From an uncultured bacterium (GTDB lineage Bacteria; Verrucomicrobiota; Kiritimatiellia; RFP12; UBA1067), in NCBI GenBank assembly GCA_902761035.1, contig CACWIW010000005.1, positions 1 to 64,000 of the forward strand: a stretch of 64,000 nucleotides of DNA, read 5' to 3'. The notes under the pieces were generated by a model. The model was not told the DNA's origin, ran no database searches, and saw only the letters and a program-made list of their open reading frames with translations. Position 1 is the stretch's first letter. Each line of letters begins with the position of its first letter. Position numbers and translations under genes: made by a program. Below, in pieces: positions 1 through 7,210 of this stretch.

Positions 1-1
1 G

Positions 2-193
2 CAGAACGAGGACAACCTCAAGGGTATGACCAATTTCAAGGCGAACGTGACGATTACGAAGTCCGACGGATCCACGATAACGCCCTCCGGCAACGACATC
101 GAGTGCGAGAGGGACTACAACGAGCGGAGATGCCCGTCGTTCTTCAAGCGCGAATTCCTCCAAAGGATGTTTGTGTTTGAACAGCCCGCGTGA
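2..193 (+). CDS. C-terminal end of an unknown protein, cut by window edge
   Basis: An open frame runs from the left edge to a TGA at 191-193 and gives the last 63 residues of a protein whose start lies outside the window. The visible part is hydrophilic, with a Thr/Ser-rich stretch followed by a basic, Phe-rich tail ending FVFEQPA. No domain, signal peptide or membrane segment can be recognised. The frame is the only long one here, and the next gene on the same strand begins 158 bases later. It may be a secreted or structural protein, but this is a guess. Confidence 0.45.
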   Translation, partial: QNEDNLKGMTNFKANVTITKSDGSTITPSGNDIECERDYNERRCPSFFKREFLQRMFVFEQPA

Positions 194-351
194 CGGCATC
201 AAGGAAGGAGTCATCCATAATTGTCCACAATGAAAAATGATGATTCGTTCCAGAATGTCATCGAGCAAATGAAGTCATTTTTGATGCGGGTGTAACCTCG
301 TCCCGTGGTATGGGTAAACAGGGCAAAGAATAAGTCAAGGAGGCACACAAG

Positions 352-2877
352 ATGGCTAGAATAGATTTTTCAAACGTGAACATTTCCCTGCAGAAATTCC
401 AGGAGATATCTTCCGGGGAGTACAATGCAGGGGAGGTGAGGCTTGCCGGGCAGGATTCGCTCGACAAGATCAACAACCACGTCCACTTCACGGGTTGGAA
501 CAAGGTCTCGCTCTCTCATGCCGAGGTCATCGCCATCAAGGACGCCTTCGTGAAGGCACTTCGCGACGGCGGCGTGGACGGCGCGGAGATCGACAGGATC
601 CGCGTGCAGCTTGGCCTTGCCCCGTCCGGCGCAGTGGACACCAGCCTCAGGGAGCGCAGCCTGAAACCGCTTTCTCGCCAGCAGATCCGCGACATCCTCG
701 ACCAGTACGCCGCCGTCCTGAATGTACGCACGTCGGACGAACTGAACGCCAACGTGTCCGCGGCCACGCGGCAGACGCGCGCGGCGACCCGCCAGGCCGT
801 CAACGGCGAGCTTGACGGCAAACGCGCCACGGAGGCGAACGCGGCGTTTGTCAAGTTCCAGCAGGTCGTCGCGGGCGACGTTGACTACTTCGGCGGTGCC
901 GACCGCCGGGTCCTGTTCGACGAGGCGAAGCGCCAGCTTGAAGCCCTTTACGCCGGATGCGCGAACAATCCTTCGGCGGAGAAGATTGCAAAGGCGACCT
1001 GTTCGCTGGGTGCCGGACAGACCGTGGAGGTCGATACGGGGATGAGCGAGGCCGCATACGCCGAGCGACTCTTCGAGATTATCGTGCGGCTTGAGGATTC
1101 GATCAACACGGACTGGCTGGGACTTGGCGTGAGGAACGAGTACAAGGCGCTCGATCCGCAGGGACGCAACGCATGGATAGACGGCCTTGCCAATCGGCAG
1201 GATTCGCTCTTCGCCGCGCGCACCGTCGCCGTGATGCTCCTTCAGGGGAAGGGCGTTGCCGACTATGAGACGCTGTCGCTCGTCAACAAGCTGCCGATTG
1301 ACTGGGTCGTTGATCTGCTCAAGACGCTGGAGTCCGGGGAGGTGTCGACCCACGACCAGATTTCGAGCATCATGCGCCAGGGGGTGGTGGAACAGGAAGA
1401 CGATGAGGATGTGTACATCCCCGCCACTTCGCCGTCGCAGTACAACAAGGGCGTGCGGAAATTCCTCACCGGAGAATCCGAATCTGCGCCTCCGGGATTC
1501 AAACTCTTTGCGGACGCGGCGATTGCAGACCTGCGCAGCCGGTTCGGGGAGGAAATCGTTCCGGCGGACACGATCCTCAATCTGTTTATCGATGACAGTC
1601 TATTCGGCCACATCGTACAGGTCGAAGGCGACGGGGACTATGCCAAGAACGTTGCGCGCGCCCGCGTGGAAGACATCCGCGAGCCGTTCGCCCAGATGGT
1701 GCGCTCGCAAGGTGCCCGCAAGGTGCTCGCACAGTTCGTCCAGACCGTCGGAACGGAGATAAACGTCCGTGTGAACAACAAAACGACAATCGCCAACGGC
1801 ATTTTCAACAGCAATCCGACGCTGCTCGGACGTCTTGCGGGATGCTCGAATCCCGCCGAGGTGGCCGACGTACTGAACGGAATCCGCGCCGACGTCGAGC
1901 GGGCGGTGCGCAAGAACGTGGCCATCACATACTTCCGGGATAGAGGCGGTTTCAAGGATCTCATACGCAAGGCCCTTTCCGATGCGACGGGGATCCCGCC
2001 TTCGTCGTTTGGCGAGGATTCCCTTCCGAATTCGCAAATTACCGCGCTGGCGGTACGGTTCTCTAACAAGATCAACAGCGGCAAGATCGCTGCGGAAACC
2101 GATGCGGAGATCGAGGCGGCGTATCGCGAAGAGGCGAGCAAGTTCGCCGCCGAGCGCGTGGCACTCCTAGCCAAAGTTGACGCGCTCTCCGTTTCCGATG
2201 CCGCCAAGGCGGAACTGAAGACCTGGTTCCTCGCGCAGGACAAGGTGTCGATCGTCAATCTCGACGCCATCATCGCTGGCTTGCAGGATGTCACCAATCG
2301 TGTTGGGCAGCTCGTGGACGCGTTCAAGCAGCCGCGGCAGAAGGTAACTGTCTATCAGGCCATGCAGAATCTCATGACGGCGGTCAACGCGCTTGTGCAT
2401 GCACAGCTCGACGGAGTGGATGGCGAAGTGGGAGCTTACGAAATCAAGAACCTGACGACCGCCATCAACATTCTCGGGCTCGACCGCTTCCCTGGCGTCA
2501 GGGACGACATTGCGGACTTCCTGGCGCAGCCGGACGTCAAGGCGGATATGGATGCGGATTACGATTGCGTTGCGCACGAGTTCGCGTCGTACGCCGCGCC
2601 GAAGTACGACCAGGCCAATGCGGCGCTTGCGGACGACATCGCGGGCGGCAGGCCGGACGTTGCGTCCGGGCAGGCCATCGTGCTGGCGTGTCGCGACGCG
2701 GGGCTTACGGCGATCACGCCGGACGAGGCGGTCCAGCTCTTCACGACAGGCAAGCCGCTCGCCGCCAAGCTGCGTGAGGCGCTCGTCAGCCTGCCCGTCC
2801 ACGCGACGCCGCAGATCCTGCGATTGACCGTCGCGAGCATGCTCAAGCGGCTTAATGGTAATCGTCCGTTGAACTGA
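352..2877 (+). CDS. Large helical protein of unknown function (841 aa)
   Basis: The ATG at 352 follows a strong Shine-Dalgarno (AAGGAGG, about 8 nt upstream), which fixes the start. The 841-residue product has no signal peptide and no evident membrane segment. It is rich in Ala, Asp, Glu and Arg and looks almost wholly alpha-helical. A motif near residue 108 (LSRQQIRDILDQY) and many short amphipathic helices are visible, but no enzyme motif. I do not recognise the family. Such long, soluble, helix-rich orphan proteins occur in PVC bacteria, where some are secreted effectors or scaffolds; that role is speculative here. It is transcribed alone and ends at a likely terminator at 2911. Confidence 0.8.
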   Translation: MARIDFSNVNISLQKFQEISSGEYNAGEVRLAGQDSLDKINNHVHFTGWNKVSLSHAEVIAIKDAFVKALRDGGVDGAEIDRIRVQLGLAPSGAVDTSLRERSLKPLSRQQIRDILDQYAAVLNVRTSDELNANVSAATRQTRAATRQAVNGELDGKRATEANAAFVKFQQVVAGDVDYFGGADRRVLFDEAKRQLEALYAGCANNPSAEKIAKATCSLGAGQTVEVDTGMSEAAYAERLFEIIVRLEDSINTDWLGLGVRNEYKALDPQGRNAWIDGLANRQDSLFAARTVAVMLLQGKGVADYETLSLVNKLPIDWVVDLLKTLESGEVSTHDQISSIMRQGVVEQEDDEDVYIPATSPSQYNKGVRKFLTGESESAPPGFKLFADAAIADLRSRFGEEIVPADTILNLFIDDSLFGHIVQVEGDGDYAKNVARARVEDIREPFAQMVRSQGARKVLAQFVQTVGTEINVRVNNKTTIANGIFNSNPTLLGRLAGCSNPAEVADVLNGIRADVERAVRKNVAITYFRDRGGFKDLIRKALSDATGIPPSSFGEDSLPNSQITALAVRFSNKINSGKIAAETDAEIEAAYREEASKFAAERVALLAKVDALSVSDAAKAELKTWFLAQDKVSIVNLDAIIAGLQDVTNRVGQLVDAFKQPRQKVTVYQAMQNLMTAVNALVHAQLDGVDGEVGAYEIKNLTTAINILGLDRFPGVRDDIADFLAQPDVKADMDADYDCVAHEFASYAAPKYDQANAALADDIAGGRPDVASGQAIVLACRDAGLTAITPDEAVQLFTTGKPLAAKLREALVSLPVHATPQILRLTVASMLKRLNGNRPLN

Positions 2878-2910
2878 AACTCCTTGGTTGAATGTCTTAC
2901 GCCTATATCT

Positions 2911-2936
2911 CGGGGGCAGTGCCTCGTTTTTTTTTT
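2911..2936 (+). terminator. Probable Rho-independent terminator after the 841-aa gene
   Basis: A short GC stem (GGGGC, loop AGT, GCCTC, one G-T pair) is followed by a run of ten T residues. It lies 34 bases after the stop codon of the 841-aa gene and before the next promoter. Confidence 0.65.
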
Positions 2937-2953
2937 AAATTACCGCTTGCTTC

Positions 2954-2983
2954 TTGCTATGACGAGGGGATTTATGGTACAAT
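2954..2983 (+). promoter_or_regulatory. Sigma-70-type promoter retained by a decayed gene
   Basis: TTGCTA (2954-2959) and an extended -10 TGG-TACAAT (TACAAT 2978-2983) are separated by 18 bp. They lead to a GAGGAG ribosome site and the ATG at 3062 of the deleted ATPase gene, so the control region survives although most of the gene is gone. Confidence 0.55.
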
Positions 2984-3061
2984 ATGCGCCGTTGAATGTC
3001 TATGTTCATTCGTTTTCGGCTAAAAAGAGTGAGCGTAAACATCAATTCTGAGGAGAAATGA

Positions 3062-3336
3062 ATGAATGAAGACATTATCATGCTGAAGGAGATTTCCGAC
3101 AGGCTGATTTCCGGGAGACCTTCTTCGTGAACCAGCTTCGTGCGGCAGGGCATACGGTGTCCTGTCCGGCGAAGGGAGATTTTCTGGTTGACGGGAAGTG
3201 GCTTTTCGAGGTTGGAGGCAAGGGCAAGACGTTTAGGCAGATAAAGGACACGCCCAACAGCTTTATCGCATACGACGATGTCGAGATGGGCGTTGGCAAC
3301 AAAATCCCACTTTGGCTCTTCGGATTCCTCTATTGA
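3062..3336 (+). pseudogene. Internally deleted DUF4143-type AAA ATPase remnant
   Basis: Reading from about 3070 in one frame gives RETFFVNQLR, then a segment with GDFLVDGKWLFEVGGKGKTF and the end IPLWLFGFLY. This is the characteristic C-terminus of bacterial AAA ATPases with a DUF4143 domain. About 85 C-terminal residues remain; the family is normally near 400 residues. The P-loop and all upstream parts are missing. An ATG at 3062 with a GAGGAG ribosome site lies in another frame and stops after 22 codons, so promoter, ribosome site and start codon appear joined to the 3' end by an internal deletion with a frameshift. A GTG at 3127 could start a 69-residue peptide, but a functional product is unlikely. 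Confidence 0.7.
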
Positions 3337-3361
3337 CGTCGTTCGATTATTCGCGTCAATA
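3331..3361. repeat. Inverted repeat TATTGACG/CGTCAATA at the end of the ATPase remnant
   Basis: TATTGACG at 3331-3338, containing the stop codon of the remnant, is matched by CGTCAATA at 3354-3361. A third copy of TATTGACG lies at 3381-3388. The spacing suggests protein-binding half-sites rather than a terminator, since no T-run follows. Confidence 0.4.
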
Positions 3362-3393
3362 ACTCGCCCATTGTCCGACTTATTGACGGCGAT

Positions 3394-3421
3394 AAAATAA
3401 TTTGTCTTTGTAATTGACAAA
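3394..3421 (+). repeat. 28-bp element, copy 1 of 2
   Basis: These 28 bases match 17581-17608 at 27 of 28 positions. Both copies contain TGTC-N9-GACA symmetry and a TTGACA hexamer near their end. Copy 1 supplies the -35 box of the promoter for the secreted protein at 3500. Confidence 0.6.
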
Positions 3422-3443
3422 ATGCGCAGGGAATGGGTAAAAT
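3414..3443 (+). promoter_or_regulatory. Promoter of the large secreted surface protein
   Basis: Consensus TTGACA (3414-3419) and TAAAAT (3438-3443) are separated by 18 bp. The start codon at 3500 lies about 50 bases downstream of the expected transcription start. Confidence 0.65.
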
Positions 3444-3499
3444 ACGACTTATGTTTTTTGCGGGTAAAAGGCAATAGCCATTTAAAGAGAGGAAAAGAC

Positions 3500-6400
3500 A
3501 TGAAGAAGAACGTGTTTCGCGTGGCGGTGGCCGCGCTTCCGGTGTGTGCGGCAATGGTGACGGCGTATGCCGATACGACCATCGCGAACAACATCACGCT
3601 CACGGCGGACGCCGACTGGCGCGCGGACGGCGTCGTCACCGTCCCGCAGGGCGTGACGGTCGATTTGAACGGCCACACGCTCTGGGTCTCCGGTCTCGCG
3701 GGCGCGGGCACATTCACGTCGGCCGTTCCCGACCCGACGACGTTCGACCTCACGACGACCGACGCCTCCAAGGTCTCGTCGCCGACCGTTTTCGCGTATG
3801 CCGAAATCACGGCTGCGAACCTGTTCAACAACAACTATGACCGTGGCGAGGCCGCGGCGGCGGACACCAACAGCAGGCGCATCATCGTAGCAAACGAAAA
3901 CCTGCCAGTCATTGTTGACTACGATTTCGGCGCGGCGACGCACGTCAATTCCTACAGGGTGTACGCAGGAGGATACAGGGGGAATGAGAGCAACCAGAAC
4001 AACGGACACAAGCGCACGGCGAAGCATTGGAAGTTCTACGGCTCGAACGACGAAGGGGATGACAAGGGTTGGACTCCCCTTGACGAACGCACCGTCACCG
4101 ACTGGGACGACAAGACTGCACCGGACTGCAAGCAGTTCACGTTCTTCAACGCTACGGGCTATCGCTACTACCGGATGGAGATTCTCGAACCGCAGGACTC
4201 TTCCAACGGCTATCTGGAACTGGTGCAGCTGGAGTACGGGTGCGTCCAGAACCAGGTGCGCCTCGTCCCGTCGCAAGTCGATGGTTTCGCTGCGGCGTCA
4301 AACACCGTCTCCGGCACCGCGAAGTTCGTCATCGGCTGCGGCGCGCTCACGGACCACGACGATCTCCGCGGGCTCGGAAAGGTCACGCTTGCGGCCAATG
4401 AAACGCTCGACCTCGCGGGAAACTACCTGAAGGTCCATGCCATCGACGGCACCGGCAGGTTGGCGAGTTCAGACACGACGGCGTTCGTCGACCTCACAAC
4501 GCCCGCCGCCGCGAAGACGTGCGCGACATCGACCTCGAACGGCTCGACGTTGGTCATGGCCGGAGACGACAAGTATCCGGCCTACGCGGCGTTTGACGAT
4601 CGCATCGCAAAAATAGTCACAAATCCCGGTTCTTTCGTCTATTACGCCGGATTCCCCGCTGCCGGCATCGAGATAAACTACGACTTTGGCGAGCCGACAT
4701 ACATCAACCGTTACAGGATGTTGGGATCGAATGATGCCGAGTACACGACTGTCCCGAAGTCTTGGGCGTTCGAGGGGTCGAACGACGGCACGACATGGAC
4801 AACGCTTGACGTGCGCACAAACCAGGTGCTTGTGCAGGGGGTCTATTCGGAATACACCTTCTTGAGCGAAGCGTCATTCAACATCTATCGACTGCGCTTC
4901 ACGGCAGTGACAGGGTCGAAGTTCTACCTCTTCGAGCTTGAATACGGTGCCGTCCCGTACAACGTGATCTATGTGGATGCCGCCGGGCTGGCATCGTCCG
5001 ATTGCTCCGGCATCACCACTGCGGACGGTGCGTCCCTTGTCCTTGCCGACGGGGATTCGGTTGTTCTTTCGGACGATCTCGACATTTCGGGGTTGGCTGT
5101 CAATGGGACAATTGACCTGCGGGGCCATACGCTTACAGTTGACCGTTTGGAGGGAATCGGCACGATTACCGACACGCGGGCTTCGTCGGATCTGACGGAC
5201 ACCGACGCCACGCGCGTTTGGTCGCCGAACACGTACTACTCGTCCAACGCAGGTACGGCAAAGAACGCCTTTTCCAATCCGTTTGTCACGTCCACGCCAA
5301 GCAGCACGAAAACCCGCGTCATGGCCGAAGAGTCTCAGCTGCCGGTCGTCATCGACTACGACTTCAGAACCGCGACGGTCGTGGATTCTTACCGCCTGAC
5401 CGCTGGCGACAACGTGAACCGCGCGCCGGGCGCATGGGAGCTGTTTGGCTCCAATGACGATGCGGCGTACATGTCCGGCGAACTGACCGCGTGGACGCGG
5501 CTGGACACCCATTTCGGCGAGACGTGGTCGGCGGTTTTCGAGACGCGCGACTTCTGCTTTGCGAACGCCACGCCGTACCGCTACTACCGCATGAGGTTTA
5601 CGAAGAGCGCGACACAGGGCAACGGTTTCCTTACGTTCTGGAAGCTCCAGTACTGCAACACGGCGGACCGCGGGCATTTGCGCATCGTCGTGCCGGATGG
5701 ACCTGTTGCCTACAACAGGACGGTTTCGCTCACCGGGAATCTCCGCCTCGTCAAGGACGGGGCCGGCATCTTTGTCGCCATGAAGCAGGGCCAGACGTAC
5801 AACGGCGGCACGGATGTCGTTGCAGGTAGGCTGACGCTTGGCGCACAGGGGAACACGATGCCGCTTGGTACGCGAGACGGCGACATCACCGTCCGCAAGA
5901 ACGCGCTTGTCGATCTGAACGGGAATGCCAACTTCCAGTGGTATGGATTCACGCTTGACGGCGGCACGTTGAAGCACAGAGGGACAGCTTACAACTCCTT
6001 GACGCCCATGTTGAAGCGGATGCGCCTTACGGACGATTCTGATTTGGTTGTCGAGAATGACTACGGCTTCGTCGGAGAGAATAATGTGGATGCGCAGACC
6101 TTCGTTGATCTTGGAGGCCACACACTCGTCCTGCAGATTGCACCGGGCAAGTATTTCCGCAACTACAACACGACGTACCTCAATGGCGTGGTTGACATCA
6201 TAACTGGCGGATGGTTCCTGACCGGTGGCAACTATGTGACGGCGCTTGACGTTGATTTCAAGGTGAATTGCGCGTTGGATGTCGCGTCGCCGTTCCAGGT
6301 GCGCGGGTATGAGGCGAATTTCTATTCTACAACGTCGAACAATCGAGACGCTCCGATGAACGTATCGGGCGTGTTCAAGCCGACCGTTGCGGCGTACTAC

Positions 6401-6742
6401 GGCTGCACGATGCTGGCGGGCTCGACGATGGATCTGACGGCGTGGCCGAAGACGGCCGGGTGGCCGATGGCGTCCGTGTTCACGACAGGCAAGACCAACC
6501 TCGAGTTCGCGAACAGCGGCGAGATCGCGGTAAACCTCGCCGGGCGCGACGACCTGAAGGCGCTTGCGCGGTCGGCTAATCCCCGCCTCTTCACATGGCC
6601 GCTTGTCGATGGTAATCCTGTGATGCCCGGTGCGGATTTCGTGCTTGATCCCGCGACAGCTGCAGCGGGCTTTAGGGTGCGGAAAGACGCCACCGGTCTC
6701 CGGCTCATTTACACCAAGGGCATGATGCTGATCGTGAAGTAA
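3500..6742 (+). CDS. Secreted surface protein with three discoidin-like domains and an autotransporter-associated repeat
   Basis: The ATG at 3500 (GAGAGGAAAAG upstream) is followed by a clear Sec signal peptide of about 24 residues ending AYA. An upstream in-frame extension would put 26 hydrophilic residues before the signal and overlap the promoter, so it is rejected. The 1080-residue product has three F5/8-type-C-like segments (about 137-245, 389-480 and 615-715). Each has the pattern (I/V)xYDFG...YR...W.(F/L).GSND...YRYYR(M/L).F and ends in a short E/LQY motif. Residues about 747-785 match the autotransporter-associated beta-strand repeat (GGT..V..GRLTLG). Linkers carry repeated DLxGHTL(T/W)V motifs typical of beta-helix proteins. 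No translocator barrel or anchor is visible. A role in glycan or surface binding outside the cell is inferred. Confidence 0.8.
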   Translation: MKKNVFRVAVAALPVCAAMVTAYADTTIANNITLTADADWRADGVVTVPQGVTVDLNGHTLWVSGLAGAGTFTSAVPDPTTFDLTTTDASKVSSPTVFAYAEITAANLFNNNYDRGEAAAADTNSRRIIVANENLPVIVDYDFGAATHVNSYRVYAGGYRGNESNQNNGHKRTAKHWKFYGSNDEGDDKGWTPLDERTVTDWDDKTAPDCKQFTFFNATGYRYYRMEILEPQDSSNGYLELVQLEYGCVQNQVRLVPSQVDGFAAASNTVSGTAKFVIGCGALTDHDDLRGLGKVTLAANETLDLAGNYLKVHAIDGTGRLASSDTTAFVDLTTPAAAKTCATSTSNGSTLVMAGDDKYPAYAAFDDRIAKIVTNPGSFVYYAGFPAAGIEINYDFGEPTYINRYRMLGSNDAEYTTVPKSWAFEGSNDGTTWTTLDVRTNQVLVQGVYSEYTFLSEASFNIYRLRFTAVTGSKFYLFELEYGAVPYNVIYVDAAGLASSDCSGITTADGASLVLADGDSVVLSDDLDISGLAVNGTIDLRGHTLTVDRLEGIGTITDTRASSDLTDTDATRVWSPNTYYSSNAGTAKNAFSNPFVTSTPSSTKTRVMAEESQLPVVIDYDFRTATVVDSYRLTAGDNVNRAPGAWELFGSNDDAAYMSGELTAWTRLDTHFGETWSAVFETRDFCFANATPYRYYRMRFTKSATQGNGFLTFWKLQYCNTADRGHLRIVVPDGPVAYNRTVSLTGNLRLVKDGAGIFVAMKQGQTYNGGTDVVAGRLTLGAQGNTMPLGTRDGDITVRKNALVDLNGNANFQWYGFTLDGGTLKHRGTAYNSLTPMLKRMRLTDDSDLVVENDYGFVGENNVDAQTFVDLGGHTLVLQIAPGKYFRNYNTTYLNGVVDIITGGWFLTGGNYVTALDVDFKVNCALDVASPFQVRGYEANFYSTTSNNRDAPMNVSGVFKPTVAAYYGCTMLAGSTMDLTAWPKTAGWPMASVFTTGKTNLEFANSGEIAVNLAGRDDLKALARSANPRLFTWPLVDGNPVMPGADFVLDPATAAAGFRVRKDATGLRLIYTKGMMLIVK

Positions 6743-6855
6743 GGTGTCCTGCTGTAGCGGAGAGGGTGGGCTCGACATCGGTTCCCACGATTCCGGATTC
6801 GAGACGGCCGTCATTGTGTGTGAAAGGAGAATGAAATGCCAAGTGCACTGAGTAA

Positions 6856-6975
6856 AGATGGCTACAACTTCTTGAATCAAAAGGCATGAAAGTTCAGGAA
6901 CTGCGAAAGGCGCAAGAATTGGCAGAGGAAAATGTAGAGACAATAAGGAGTAAATGGCATGAATTCTTCGACTGA
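6856..6975 (+). pseudogene. C-terminal remnant of a DUF4160-like gene
   Basis: One frame from 6856 to a TGA at 6973-6975 reads as 39 residues with ELRKAQELAEEN followed by SKWHEFF. This resembles the last part of DUF4160 proteins, which are normally about 85-100 residues and usually sit directly before a DUF2442 gene, as here. A stop codon lies immediately upstream at 6853, so the N-terminal half is missing. An ATG at 6886 could still initiate a 29-residue peptide. The 3' end overlaps the DUF2442 start by 17 bases, the usual coupled layout. Confidence 0.5.
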
Positions 6976-7210
6976 AACAAATACGGCTTTTTTTGCAGAT
7001 AGCCGTTTCCATGTGTCGTTACCCGATGGCACCTCATTGTCGTTTCCAATCGCGGGCAACTGGCGGCTGGAGAACGCCACGCCTGAACAGTTGAACAATG
7101 TTGAAGTTGACGAGGATGGTCTCCATTGGCCGGATATTGACGAGGATTTGTCCTTCGCAGGCCTTCTTTGCGGCGACCATGGACAGTTCGTGAAGCCCAA
7201 ACATGTTTGA
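6959..7210 (+). CDS. DUF2442 family protein (antitoxin-like partner of DUF4160)
   Basis: An 83-residue protein with a start at 6959 behind AAGGAG. It shows the DUF2442 pattern: a central LPDGTSLSFPI strand, W..L..ATPEQL..VE and the HWPDIDEDLS.AGLL motif near the C-terminus. DUF2442 proteins are small and commonly paired with DUF4160 genes in loci thought to be toxin-antitoxin-like; the biochemical role is not established. Here the partner is reduced to a fragment, so this gene may be an orphan. Its last 8 bases overlap the start of the next gene. Confidence 0.75.
   Translation: MNSSTETNTAFFADSRFHVSLPDGTSLSFPIAGNWRLENATPEQLNNVEVDEDGLHWPDIDEDLSFAGLLCGDHGQFVKPKHV

Noticed and set aside
3422-3499. 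Upstream extension of the secreted surface protein
   Set aside because: It would place 26 charged residues before a normal signal peptide and overlaps the promoter's -10 box.
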